From contig BQUP01000001.1 in NCBI GenBank assembly GCA_022835595.1, positions 1,550,001-1,614,000 on the forward strand: a stretch of 64,000 nt of DNA, written 5' to 3'. The translations under genes were made by a program, and so were the position numbers. Below are positions 1 to 11,890 of the stretch, piece after piece. Within the stretch, counting starts at the first letter, position 1; each line of letters starts with the position of its first letter. Below the pieces are notes generated by a model. The model did not search any database. It had not been told where the DNA came from and saw only the letters and a list, made by a program, of their open reading frames with translations. The stretch comes from Cystobasidium ongulense (Eukaryota; Basidiomycota; Cystobasidiomycetes; Cystobasidiales; Cystobasidiaceae).

Positions 1-835
1 CGTTATCATGGCGAGCGTCGAATAACGGTAGAAGGTCTGTATACTCGACAACGTCGGAAAAGAGAGGGATGGTATCTAGTATATCAAGTCGGAAAGGGTT
101 GAGATCACGAGCGTGTCGCTTGAATAGTATCCTTAAGTTTTGTATTTGATTGTTTGCAGCTGCTGAGTAGGCACTGTCCATGATAGGTGTATCGACAAAG
201 TCAGGGAGCTCGGACAAGTTACTCGTGAGCTGGTCTGCTGGATCTATGTCCATGGCCTCTTGGGCATGCTCGTTGTGAGTCGAGTCTGCCTGGTTATCGT
301 CTTCGTCGAATTGCCACGATTCCTCCACATCACTGTCCTCGTCCATGTCTGCATCATCATTTCGCTGGGTGTCTGCAGGCGCTTGAGCAGCTCTATGGAT
401 GGAGGAAGTCCCAGATCCGCTAGCTACGGGAGAAGCCCCATTACCATGAATCTCCTGCCATGTTCGCGTCTTGTCGTGGAGTTCGAATAGCTGTAGTCGC
501 TGCTGTAGTACTTGCTTGACTGTCTCATCCTCCTCCAGCAATCTACGCAGGTCTTCCACGCAGGTGTCGTCGGAAGCTGCATTACGCGCGAGGATCAAGG
601 CAGTGTTGCCGGAGGTTGAAGAAGCAGATTGAGATAAACCCTGTTCTGTAGACGATATAGCTGCATCGAGCAACGCTAGCTGCGCCGAGCTGTCCAACAC
701 GCGTGTCCCTAGTACGGCATCGATCTTGAAATGATCATCGTCCTTCAAGACCGACAACAACTCCTCCGCCAGTGCCAAGGTCCAGTCTTCAGGAGATGCA
801 TCTATCCATCTGTTCTTCGCTTGAGCTGCCTGCAT
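1..835 (-). CDS. SEC39: SEC39-domain tethering protein, N-terminal part (partial at left edge)
   Basis: The reverse strand is open from an ATG at 835 to the window edge, giving about 278 residues without a stop. Residues 10-60 (W-I-D-A-S-P, then L-A-L-A-E-E-L-L and a V-L-G-T-R-V-L-D stretch) resemble the start of the fungal Sec39 domain. The last ~50 residues carry the more diagnostic pattern: A-A-A-N-N-Q, then I-L-F-K-R-H, then RLDILDTIPLF and EYTDLLP. An acidic, low-complexity linker separates the two parts. Sec39 (NBAS in animals) belongs to the Dsl1/NRZ complex, which tethers Golgi-derived COPI vesicles at the ER. The function is inferred from the family. No intron was needed in the visible part. 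The C-terminal part lies outside the window. Confidence 0.7.
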   Translation of the reverse strand, partial: MQAAQAKNRWIDASPEDWTLALAEELLSVLKDDDHFKIDAVLGTRVLDSSAQLALLDAAISSTEQGLSQSASSTSGNTALILARNAASDDTCVEDLRRLLEEDETVKQVLQQRLQLFELHDKTRTWQEIHGNGASPVASGSGTSSIHRAAQAPADTQRNDDADMDEDSDVEESWQFDEDDNQADSTHNEHAQEAMDIDPADQLTSNLSELPDFVDTPIMDSAYSAAANNQIQNLRILFKRHARDLNPFRLDILDTIPLFSDVVEYTDLLPLFDARHDN

Positions 836-3624
836 CGTCGCGGACCAGTATATAGGATGTGTGCGTGTCACCACGATGATCGAGCTCTTGCAATCTCTCT
901 AGCTTCTTGACGAGTCCTCACTCTGCAGGTCTAGGACAATTCATTCGTCGCGCTGTTTGACGAGCAGACTAGTCGGTCGGCCCCGTTGCTGAAGAGCTTG
1001 GCCTGATTTATACGGTCAGTCGACTTGCAAGAAACGGCCAGGCTGACCGTACGAGTTGCAGCAACAAGGACCTTGGATCGCACAGCCCACTACCGCTGCA
1101 AGATAAATACAGCCGCCAATCTCGACTGTGCCAACAGCTTATGAGTGATTAGGATACTCCGACATTCCTGCTGCTGTTCTCGCTTCACATCTGCAGACCT
1201 CGTCCACCATTAAGCCTAGCACTCGATCAACCTGGGCCTTCACAGATGGAAGACGTGGAGACAATAGTTAATGCGATAAGCGAAAGCTGTTATGGCATAG
1301 AAGCCATCCTCGCGATTCGTGTCAGTTTATATGAGAAACACAAGACAGCGTTTACGGTTTGCGAAACCCTTCTGCAGGATACGGTAGCATAGTAGCCGAT
1401 AAAACTGCTGGCAAGCCGAGCCGAGAGAGACACACCCGCGACTTCTGCAAAACGACTGAAGCTGGTGAAGCAGATCAACACTCGACATACTGAACTGCAC
1501 GTCTCTGGATAGATATTGTGAGGAGAATAATCCTTTCTGCGCTATAGTTATTGGGCTGCCAGGGTACCGATACCGACCAGGTCGAACGGAATGGCCCATG
1601 AGATTTGCGAGACGTTACTGCACAGGTACATACCAGCAATATGAGAGGTGGGGATACCGTATCTGATAACATGGTGCCATCGTCCAACACCACACATGCA
1701 TGACGCCCGGTCTTTGGCTCTCCTCGGTTCTTTGTTCATTTACCATACCCGGAGGTTGTCGGTATCTTCGGCTTGTTTGCCCCCCATCCGTTCCTTGAGC
1801 TTGCGGCACTACTAGGCTAGTGTAGAATACGACATAGGTACCGGCAAATGGCCAGCTTTTGGAACCGTAAGTTGTTGTATCTGCCGCCCGTATCAAGGCA
1901 GTCCAAGCATAGCATATGCCTGATGTAGATAGCAGGCACGATAACCCTGACTGACGGTCGACTCCCTGTACTGGTACTGCCAGAAGTGCCGTAAGTTATT
2001 CTATTTCGCACAGATGTGGTATGGGTGGTAAATTACCGTACGGCCTATCGTTATTACACAAGCAATCGCGCAAAGTCTCGTAATAGAGCACATAGCTATA
2101 ACCTGCCGATCCTCGATAAGTTAGTCGCTACGCGTAGACTGCGCTTTATTTAACGGAATCAAGGCAGACAGGCAAATCAGGACGAAAGGTGCAAGGCCAA
2201 GGCACGGCTTGCTAAAGTAGTGGAAAATGACCTGCTAGGGCAAATCAATAATAATGATTGACAACAGGGTGGCTTGTACTTTGCTTGCTGTCTCCACTCT
2301 TGCTAAACCTTCAGCTAGGTGTTGCTTTAAAGCCTTCCATAGCTTGGTGTGGCCGACTTGAATTCGGACTGGTACTTTGAGGCGGCAAGAAACTGGAAAA
2401 CGGTAACCGAGGTCCCGCAATTCCGGTATATTACAAGTAGTAGGATTCTTCGTCGTGCCCCTCCCAACACGAACAGAGCAGCCCTTCTTGAACAAAGTCA
2501 ACGTTGGAAGCGTCAAGCATCATCCACTATAACGCCACCAGCGAATTACTCGGAAACTCCGTCACCAGGTGAGGCCAAGTTCCCGATCACCTCTTCCCAT
2601 TATCCAGCGATGCCGAAGGGACGTCACGCGAATGAATTGGCGACTATGATACGCTACTACTCCAGCTAGCAACTCTGAAAAGGAACTTGGAAACAAGCTA
2701 TGATAGAGAGCTGGCAACAGTGTCGTAATAAGGGCAATGGCTGGATATTATTGTATCACGACAAGGCGTGTTGGAGGGGTCCGGACCTGACTGACGGCAT
2801 TGCTTTTGCTTTTCTATCATGACTGATTGCCTTTAGCGCAGGTTCAAGGTGCTAGTAGTAGTAGTGAACTCGCTGGTACCACAAGACTGCACCTTATCGC
2901 CTATCATATAACTCTCAAGCTTTGAATAGACTGTGGACCTGAACAATAGCTATCACAGGTGCCTACCCCGGCTACCGTACTACTTTTCGGCTTGGCTTGG
3001 GTGATCACTTTCTGCCTGTGTACTTTTCCGGGCATACGCAAGCTCGCCCGCCATATCATCATACAAATGGACACCGCTACTAGGTGACATACACGCAATA
3101 AATAGCCTAGGTCCACCGTGCCGAATTATCTCAATTTAAAGGTAAGATTCAGTCACGAAACCTACTTTACACGAGTAAGGTGCCGGTAGTATCAAGCTCA
3201 CATTTACCGGGTCCCTTAGTTAATATTTAGAAGCGTACCATTTCATCATAGCGCGGGCCAAGCGACTGCAAGAGCCAGAGAGAGCCTGCTATTTAACTAC
3301 TTAGAGTGCACACGTAGGGAGTGGAAAGGAAGAATTGAGCCCAAGTCTGACCGTGATGCGATAGCCGTAGCTTGTTGGTCATTTTGGATTAGCAAGTTTT
3401 TAGAGGGATCTGCAGAGTAAGAGCTAGCTATAGCTAGGCCGGAGCAGTGCTGGCGGGTGTTCACGAATATCCACAAGCAGCAGCAGCAGCAGCAGCAGCG
3501 GGGACAGCTCTTACTCTCCAAGCAACACAACACCAAATATTCAGCCTGTCCATTCATCCACACTCTCCATTCACCCATCCATTCGCGCACCTGTGCCTCG
3601 AGACCGGCAGTGGCGAACTACCCT
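836..3624. other. 2.8-kb gene-free interval
   Basis: Only short overlapping open stretches of 60-106 codons occur here, mostly on the minus strand at 1290-2516. None has a recognisable domain, and several begin at non-ATG codons. I see no tRNA A/B boxes, terminal repeats or transposase-like frame. A CAG run lies at 3478-3499. The interval separates the divergent SEC39 and forkhead genes and probably holds both promoters plus a long leader for the forkhead gene. It is far longer than any other spacer in the window. An unrecognised non-coding RNA cannot be excluded. Confidence 0.5.
3478..3499 (+). repeat. (CAG)n microsatellite upstream of forkhead start
   Basis: About seven CAG units sit in the presumed 5' leader of the forkhead gene. 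A second short AGC run lies at 3649-3670 just inside the coding region, where it encodes serines. Confidence 0.85.
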
Positions 3625-5991
3625 ATGTCTGCAAGCGGCGACGACACGAACAGCAGCAGCAGCAGCAGCAATAAAATCAGCAGCAACAGTCACTCTCTCC
3701 ATCTATCTTTCCTTCACTCTCACTCGTGGACTGGACTGACAACCCCTTCAGTCGCATCCGCATTTTCCTCGTCGTCTGGCATCATGGCAACGACTTTCGG
3801 CGGCCACTCGGCTAATATCAATAATGGCAATCCAAGCAGCGCGTCTGCGTGGATGAACAGTGGCAGCAATGGCCATGGCAATAACAGCAGCGAGTACCAG
3901 CGACTACAGCCACATTCATCATCATCTTCCGCGCAGTCTTCCTATCTCATGCATGCCAACACTCCCCCCATCGCCACAAATTCCATCCTTTTCTCTCCAG
4001 CCGGCTTGCCTCCTCGGCACCAACCGACGCTCGACTCTACCCTCCCCTCTTCGGTTGACTACTTTACGCTTGTTTCCCCGTCAGGAACAGTTCAGGCTCT
4101 GCCTCAGCAACAGCAGCAAGACTACCGTCAGACACCAAGCAAGGCCGCTACACATCATGCTCCTCATTCTTACCCCTCTATGGTGCGGCCTGCCGATACA
4201 CTCCTTGGACCCTCCTCCATGGGTAGTAGTATGCGACCGAGGTTATCTCACTTAGCTCCTCTATCTATGCAGAGCTCTCCTCAGTATCAATCGCACTATC
4301 ACGCTGCTCCTCAGCAAGCCTCCCACCATCAACAAGGATGGACAGGACCCTTTAGCCACCCCATTCCAGTCCAGCCAAGTAATCTCTCCAACAGCTTGAC
4401 AGCCCATGCAAACTCAGGAGCACCAGCGTATCACAGCCATAACAGAGGCATATCGACCTCTTCATTCACTAGCTCATCCTCACGCTCCATGGACAGCTTG
4501 ACTTGGTCTCCCGTTGGATCACCCACTTCATCCTCTTACAGTCAGGCGTCAAGCTTTCAACCTCAGGACAACTTCATGCTTCAAAACAACCTAGAGCGTG
4601 TCCCTTCTCCTCCTTCTGGCCACAATTATCAATATCATGCTTATCAACATGCTAAAGGACCTCCTTCGTACATGTACGGACACCCTCTTGAACAGCTACC
4701 TCACCATGAGCAGTACTCTAGTGCCATCTTTGATGCAAGGTATCAAGCGGATGATCAACCTCAATACCAAGGTAGCGATTACTATCAGCAAATCAGACAG
4801 AGTCCAAGTCAGGTGCCTACACTAGACCATCAATACCTTCAGCAACCCGACTTTTCTTATTCGTCAAGTGTGAGAAGTTCAGTCAGTCCGGTACTAATGT
4901 CTCTTAGTCCTCCTCAAATTAGCGACGAGCTGTCTCTTCAGCCCCTGACTGGTAGCGGAGGTATGGGAGGAATCACACCTACGAATGCAAATTTCAATAT
5001 GATAGCTCCGACCCCTAGACTACCTTCTCTAATAACTAGAGCTGTAGCAGCACTCGATGATGATCTAGCTTCCCCTATGTCCCCTTCCCGCTCAGATGAG
5101 GATGATGAGGAGAACGACAAAGGTGACGACACTATGGACGCTCAAGAGAGAGCCAGTGGAGAAGTTAGACAATTGAGAAGAGGTAGATCAGGTGGTAGTC
5201 TATCACTTTCTTCTCTATCTCAACAACAGCAACAATCGCCACACAAACGTCAACGTGAACGTGCAGACACAAGTGCTTCGACTACGTTATCTGAAAGCTC
5301 ACCATCTGTGGTACTACCTTTGAAGATTAAAGCACTAGGTACTCTACCTGCGAATGAAGCTTTCTCTGCTTCACTTGATCAACTGGATGATGTGGCTCCT
5401 GGTACTAAACCCCCTTACCTATGGTGGACTCTCATTAGAGCCGCTATTTTGGGAGCTCCTGAACAGAAGTTACAAATGGAGACTTTGACTCATTTGATTC
5501 AGCACAAATATCCGTGAGCTTTTTGAGTTGAGACAAGGTCAGTTTAGAAGACAATAACGACTAATGCCATTCATTGCTACTACAGGTACTTCGGAAGTGC
5601 CAAGGAAACCAAGAACTGGAAATCATCAATAAGATCAGTCATTCACACTAAACCATGCTTCTATAAATCAGAAGATGAAGATGGTGTTGTTTGGTGGCAT
5701 GTTGATCCTGATATCGATCCAAGAGAACAAAGACGAGGTATGAAGAAACGATCTAGCATTTCTTCCGGTAGTAATAGTGTTAGTCCTGCTCTACACATGT
5801 CTCCTGAAGTTTCAGCCGATGCAGTTGAAGCTGTTAAGAGTGCACGGAGGATACATTCGCGAGATGATGATGATGAGGATGAAGAGGAGAATCATGGAGA
5901 TTATGGCAGTGAAGCGACAGAAGACGACGGAATGGACGAATCGTTCAGCGTCAAGCAGTCATCCTCCAAGAAGAGAAGAAGATCAGATTGA
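3625..5991 (+). CDS. Divergent forkhead-domain transcription factor
   Basis: Two exons, 3625-5513 and 5586-5991, are joined over a 72-base intron (GTGAGC...ACAG) that splits the forkhead domain. The predicted protein has 764 residues. The first ~590 are low complexity, rich in Ser, Gln, His and Pro. The forkhead runs from about 595 to 690: it starts KPPYLWWTLIRAAILGAPE, continues to HKYPYFG, and ends in a wing with VVWWHVDPD. The N-terminal KPPY and LIR.AIL signatures match the family well. The recognition helix reads NWKSSIRSVIHTKPCF, where the family has W(K/Q)NS(I/V)RHNLSL..CF, so the Asn and His that usually read bases are replaced. The tail has an acidic run and a basic KKRRRSD end. The frame is open upstream to a GTG at 3457; I chose the first ATG (3625), but 3784 is also possible. 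Confidence 0.85.
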
Positions 5992-6661
5992 AGAAACCGC
6001 TCTTGTTGTGCTGGACTTCCCTGTCCCAGCTGAAGAAGCGCCGTGAAAGAGATTAGGAAATAAGAGAACGAGGAAAACAAATTATGTAGCAGAAAAGCAA
6101 AAGAAGAGTACAAGTGTAAGCCATTCAGAACAGGGAAGAAAACAATGAAAACGATAAAAAAAAGCAAGAAGAAAACTTCCTTCCACTGTAATACTATGCG
6201 GATCCGGTCTACTGTGTAGAAGGTACTGTACTTGAGATACTAGAGAAAGTCTGCAATGTTCCAGAAGTTGTGCTTGTATAGATTAGATGAGTAGAAGATT
6301 GTAATGCTATTGTTCCAAAGCAGATTCAAAAAGAGAGACCTTGTGCTGTTGCTTTGCCTGTGACCTTAAGTGTGTTGGCCAACACATTGTGGATGTTCAC
6401 TGCTAGATTTGTTACCTTTGAGGTCTACTCACTTCCCGGAGACAAGAAATACCAAAGGATCAGGCGGAGAAGATGCGGGCGTACTTGGGAACGGCTATCG
6501 GACATTAGTAGTGCAAGATATGCAATGAGTTGGTCTGTTCACTTTGGCATGAAAGACAGTTATTTCAGACGACTTCTTCCCTTAGAGTTGGGTCCCACAA
6601 GCTTGTTTTTGTTATACTTGCTGCAACAAACATTCATTGCACAAATCCTGTGGACATCGAG
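5992..6661. other. Convergent 3' intergenic region
   Basis: This is the spacer between the 3' ends of the forkhead gene (+) and the oxoacyl-CoA reductase gene (-). An A-rich stretch near 6070-6170 may contain the polyadenylation signal of the forkhead gene. No coding region is supported. Confidence 0.6.
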
Positions 6662-8192
6662 CTATTCTCTCTTTTCGAGAGCTGTCCTTTCCCGTTCTTG
6701 CTTACGAAGAGCGCGTCGTCTGATATCGATGTGCATTTCTGCGAGGAACGTCATAGGCGTCAGAGATGTCTGTCCAGGTTGTTTCAGAAATGCTGACCCA
6801 CTATGAGTATAATTCATCCAGAACCACTCGGTTCCGACATGATCTACTAGCCACTGTATGATAGCGTGGCTCCAGTACGGTGTGGAGACGTACGGGTGGC
6901 CAACGGCGCCGCAAGGTAGACCGATGTGCGAAAGAGCAGACTTGACATACGCCTTTGGAGTTGGTGTCATCCAATTTGGCTTTCTGATCTTTGACAAATT
7001 GGACACCTGGTTGCGTCACAAGAAAGAGCGTCACTGGAAGTTTTCAGCCGGCGCAGGAGTCTTGTTAAGCTTACAACGAAGAAAGTATTGAGCAGCTGAA
7101 CTCGTATGCCCTTTTTGGCGTATTCTCCTCCAAGGGCCTGTGACCACGCGTAGAGGAAATTTTTAGATCCGGCATAAGGCGCCAACATTGGGCTTGAGGT
7201 CAGCGCAGCGAACGAGCCGATGTTAAGGATGAGACCCTTCTTGCTGCTCATGGAATCGACAGTCAGCAGGCCTTGAGGTAGTTCGGCAAGGAGTTCAAGC
7301 TTACTTGGATAGCATATTGGGCAGCACAATCTTGGTGACTCGCATAGTAGCGAGAACGTTGATTTCCACCACATTCTCCATCTCACTTTCAGGACACTCG
7401 TGAAAGTCAACTGGCATGGAATGTGAAACACCGACGTTATTGACTAGCACACCAACTGGACCACCGAGAGAAGAGATGGCGGTCTTGAGATCTTCATATG
7501 CGGTAGTTTCAGGGTGGGCGAAGTCAATTTTGACAATACGAGTCTCGTTGGCTATCGATAGATTTCTTCGTTAGCATGAATAGACCGGCGTCGAGTCGAT
7601 GTCGATATTGAATACGTACAGATCTGCGTTTGTAGCTGTCTCAGAGCTGTCTCGTCACGACTGACAAGCAGAACCTTGAAGCCAGCTTTCGCCAGTTGGA
7701 GAGCAAACTCGCGACCGATGCCAGAAGTACATCCGGTGACGACTTGGGTAGAGATGATGCAAATTAGTATCCAGGCAGTCTATATGTGCGAACCAGGCTC
7801 ACCGGCCCATGCGCCGTTCTTGGCCCCGTACTTATTGAGCTGGACTTGCCAGAGTCAACAATGCCAATACAATTGTAAGAACAATTCACTCACACTCTCT
7901 CCGGGTCTTGCGAGGTCGAAAAGCACTATGGTAGATATGCATGTTCAGCTTAGAGAGGTTTGAGCAGTAGATCTGCAACCCATGCTGACCTTTGCCAAAG
8001 CTAGTCACGTAGCTCGAGATGGTTGCAACACCAACCGCAGCTGCTAAGAGGAGGAGGTACGCGGTCTTGTCATCTATTCATCATCATCAAATCAGTCAGT
8101 TGCTGGACACGGCGCGCCGAAGCAGTTCCAGCACCTTTTGCCTGTGTGAAGAGAGACGGGAACACCGCCTGCAGAGAGTCTTGCAGGCCCAT
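6662..8192 (-). CDS. IFA38: Very-long-chain 3-oxoacyl-CoA reductase (17-beta-HSD12/Ifa38 type)
   Basis: A short-chain dehydrogenase in several exons. It catalyses the first reduction step in microsomal very-long-chain fatty acid elongation at the ER. From the start: [19 protein letters not shown], a membrane segment [18 protein letters not shown], the cofactor motif [20 protein letters not shown], then the catalytic stretch [21 protein letters not shown] (Ser, and Tyr-x-x-x-Lys). The C-terminal part has NTFFV...SKIRKPNW and ends with [12 protein letters not shown] followed by a charged tail typical of ER retention in this family. The start exon is 8192-8135, with donor GTGCTG. A 3' intron of about 63 bases removes the filler between NYTH and KMHIDIR. 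Assignment to the family is firm; the exact intron edges in the middle were placed by eye. Confidence 0.9.
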
Positions 8193-8545
8193 CGTAGTGC
8201 AGTCGTACAACCGTATTTGCCGTACTGGATCTGGATTCGAATAGTTTGCCTGCCCACACAATCTTGTCCTTCAGAAGCAAAGCGACGAGAGCGTGCAGCG
8301 TCAACCTGGCTCTGCTGCAATTGCCACGGACAGGATATACTACAGCACATGCTACAGACGACTGTGCAGTCTGTCGACACGCTCACTCGCATTTAGCAAA
8401 GCCATGGTTGGTTGCGACTGCCTTGCTGCGTGTTCAATACACTCTGCCTCTGAACAAACGTGATCTCACAAAACCTGGACAAGCATGCACATGACACAAA
8501 AGCTTCCTTTGGCAGTCAGACCTGTCGCATAACCTCACTGTGAAC
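8193..8545. promoter_or_regulatory. Divergent promoter region, IFA38 / unknown disordered protein
   Basis: A 353-base spacer between two outward-facing ATGs. No clear TATA box or repeated site was seen. Confidence 0.5.
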
Positions 8546-11500
8546 ATGTCGAACTACTCAGCGCGACTTCCAGATGTCAGTCCCGCCCAACCTGGCTGGA
8601 TCAGGACTCGACAGCGTCCTGCGGCTGCTGGAGGCGACGAAAGCAGCAGCAGCAGCCTGGATACAGAACAGCAGCAGCAGCAGGATCACAAGTCTGCATT
8701 TCCCGCAAGCCCGTCATCCAGCTTCGCCTCATCCTTCTCGGCCTTCTATCCACGTATCGGCGGTCTGGCAGACAGCAGCAACCATCCAGCAGCTCCTGCT
8801 GAACTAGGCGACTATCCTCTGTTCAGCTCTAGGAGAGTTCCAAAGGCTTCAGCGAACAGTGCAGCTTCCACCTCTCCTCCATTTGGCTTCTCACCTCCAT
8901 CTCCGCATGCTGCCGGTCCTTCGTCCATGCCAAATACCCTCCAGTTCCTGTCAATGGCACCTGTCGCACCGCCAACTACAAGTGGATTGTCCGCTTTGCA
9001 GTACTCGACTGCAGCCAGGCTTCGCCGGCCTTCGGTCCTGGCGACAAGCAGCCTTCCTGACGAAGACGACAACGATCCAAGCCTGTTTCGAAGAAAGCTC
9101 GATGTGCAACAGTCGTCGCCTTCAGCTTCTCGCCTCGGGTCCGTCTCTGTCGACGGTCATGACGAGACCGCTATGAGCTTTGCTGGCGAGGACATTGACA
9201 TGGACATTGCAGACGGCGCCAACACCAATAACGGCCAGTCTGACCTGTCCACTGGCGGGCCCACTATTGGCATCGGTGGCTCGCGAACAGCAGCTATAGC
9301 GATACCAGGACGGGCAAGAAGTCACTCGCAGTCATCAAGTGTGATGGCTTCCTCTGCTCAACTCGCTCGTTCGCCTTCAGCTTGGCAAAACTCCCCTCCT
9401 AGATCTGGCTTTACACCTTCTGCCAATCCTCAACACCTCTTAGCGCGCTTAACGTCTGAACAGCAGCAAGCTATGGTAGCTTCTGCGAACTCCGCCAGTT
9501 CCGCATACTATATGATACCGACACCTTATAGGCAAGCAATATCAAGTGGCACAGGAGGTGATCTGCTTCTAGGAGGTAGGGACGAGCAGGCCATTGATGA
9601 TTCGCTATTCGAAGAGGAAGGGGGAAGCGCGATGAATTCAGCTACGAGGAAGAACTCTTCTGGCCTCTCGCGCTCATTCAATCCCATGAACCCCTACTCC
9701 GAGAGACCCCCATCAGACAGCAAGAGGAACCCTGCCCGTGAGGTGGATCGCGACTTCATGCTGATGGATGACTCGCCCCAGCAATCACCCGCTGGCAAAG
9801 GTGGCATGGCCGGAACATTCAGTTCATTTGGTCAGGAAGCTAAACCCGACACTGCCCGCCAGTCCTCATCATCGACCCTAAGGGGTTCAAAGTCTACGCC
9901 CGCGCTCGCAGACATGACCTGCCAGTCGATTCTCGGCCGACCCAATATCGGAGATACTTCCCCCTACACCTCGCCTCGTATGAACACTGTTCCATTTCCA
10001 ACTTCCAATCCGCCTACTCCCACAACTCCTCCGCAACAGTCTCCACATGGCTCGCAAGCGTCGGGAATGTCCGCTCGCTCTAGCTTGCGACGATCTCAAT
10101 CAGCCTCTCACCGTCCAGCAAATTTGCTGCCGTTTACGAGGTCACGAGAGTCGGCCCAAAAGCTGGGAGATAGCTCAGTTCCCCACACTACTCCTGCTAT
10201 GAATAATGCCCTTCGCTTCCAAAGAGCAAACTCTCTATCAGACTTCTCGAGTTTGCAACGGCAAGCAGGCTTTGAAGTTCAGCCCCTGCAGTCTATGGAC
10301 AATGTGGGCCAGTCGAGCGACTCGTCTGCTTCAATGCGTACCGATCAACAGGATATACAGGAGCGAAAGCAAGACCGCCCGCCGAGTGGGAGTAGCGGTA
10401 GTGATTCTCCAAATGCGGGTCCTCGGGTCGTGCGGCGGGCTGTCAATCACAAGAAAGGAAGCCTGATGGTGAGCTCTGATGCAAACCTCAGTTTGACAAT
10501 GTTGCGGGTTCTGACGACTCTCTCTTCCTCTCAAAGCCAAAATCAAAAGATCACCTCCGGACGATGGCCCAGATGAGACTAGAGACTGGAGAATTTGAGG
10601 TCGCCTCCGAAGCAGCCCTGCATCGTATCAGCCAGTCTAGTGCTGCAGCCCCCAGCGCACTCTCAACTCCCAGTAGGCGCAACACAACGGCGGGAATGTC
10701 GGCAATGCCGTCACCTTTTGCATCACTACCTAGGGCCGCCGGGTTGGGCTATACCGCTGATTCGTCAGCAGGATCGTCTGCCAGCGGTGCCCGGCCTACG
10801 TTTTCCGCGGGAGGCAAGCCTCCTTATTCAAATCAAGTCAAGAACCGCTTTCCTGAAAGTGTCGCTGATGAAGAGGAGGAAGATATCGACTCGAGCGGCT
10901 CGGAACCTGATTATGCAAGTGCTGCTGAAGCCGGATTTGATATGGCTAATGCGAGCGATACAGGTGGGGGTATGATGGTCGGCGAGGATGAAGAGGTGTC
11001 CTCAAATGCCGGTGGAGAGGGTGGTGCTGGGGAAAATGGTCTAGCGAACAGATCAGCCTGGACCCTGAGGGATCCCGCCCTCTACAAACCGCCTACTCCC
11101 GGAGGAGCCGGTCGGCCTTCGGGTGAAGTGGACGTAAGTTTGCTGCATCTCCCAACAAAATGGCACGGTGTGCGCGACTGACGCATATCCGCTTTGCAGA
11201 TGTCACCGTCTGCTGCGCTAGGCTGGTCAAGCATGGGTCGTCCTGGCAAACGGAAGCTCAATGACGGCGATCGTTTCGAGTCATACAACTCCGCATTTAA
11301 GCGTCGCGCCGTCTCTCCAGCTTCAGTATCATCTGTATCGCTATCACCCCTTCTAGCCACGCGAGATCTTCAAGGCTCAGCGATTCCGCCGCCTCCACCG
11401 ACTCTCGCCACACTTGGTCCTGCAGCACATATATCATCTGTCCTACAAGGCCAGGCCATGCCCGCGAGCAGCTCAGTACCTGCGAGTCCCGTGATCAGCG

Positions 11501-11646
11501 GTGGTGGGACATGGCTCAACCCTAATAAAAGTCGAGCAGACTCTCCCGCTGCGTCTACTGGAATGCCAATCGCTTCCGCTAAGAGGTGGCCAGAGGAAGA
11601 GAAGGAGCGCAAAGCGGTGGATCTCAGCAAAATGTCGTTGGGCTGA
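8546..11646 (+). CDS. Disordered Ser/Pro-rich protein of unknown function
   Basis: Three exons (8546-10468, 10537-11133, 11200-11646) join in frame into a 988-residue protein; introns are 68 and 66 bases. No enzyme domain is visible. Almost the whole chain is low complexity, with poly-Ser and poly-Gln near the N terminus, several SP/TP sites that could be kinase targets, and acidic patches around residues 750-800. Two stretches look constrained: a short one spanning the first junction (LRTMAQMRLETGEFEVA), and one near residue 880 (KRKLNDGDRFE then FKRRAVSP), which resembles a basic nuclear-localisation patch. The open frame starts at a GTG at 8540; the first ATG at 8546 is used. A regulatory, nuclear role would be a guess. 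I do not recognise the family. Confidence 0.8.
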
Positions 11647-11890
11647 TATCCTCACGATTGACACAACGTGTATGCCTGTTTGGAGGCGAAGAAAGGTGCT
11701 GCCATTGAAAATGAATGTCAAGTTTTCTGAAACATGTAGCCATAATTAGTCAATATTGCCGTGCACGTATAGAAAAGGTAGTTGAGCATGTAGTGTTTGG
11801 ATGGTCGTTAATGCATTGTCGTAACATGGAGCATCTATTCGGCCTGCCTATATGGTACACTTTTACAGCAATCGGAGCCGCTGATCGCTA

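Noticed and set aside
1290-2516. Overlapping minus-strand open frames of 63-93 codons
   Set aside because: Several frames are open at once, starts are often non-ATG, composition is unbiased and no motif or consistent splice chain was seen.
3478-3670. Repeated CAG/AGC units as a structured array
   Set aside because: These are simple trinucleotide repeats without spacers; not a CRISPR array or mobile element.
6354-6806. 150-codon plus-strand frame over the IFA38 3' end
   Set aside because: It is antisense to conserved reductase exons and shows no domain.
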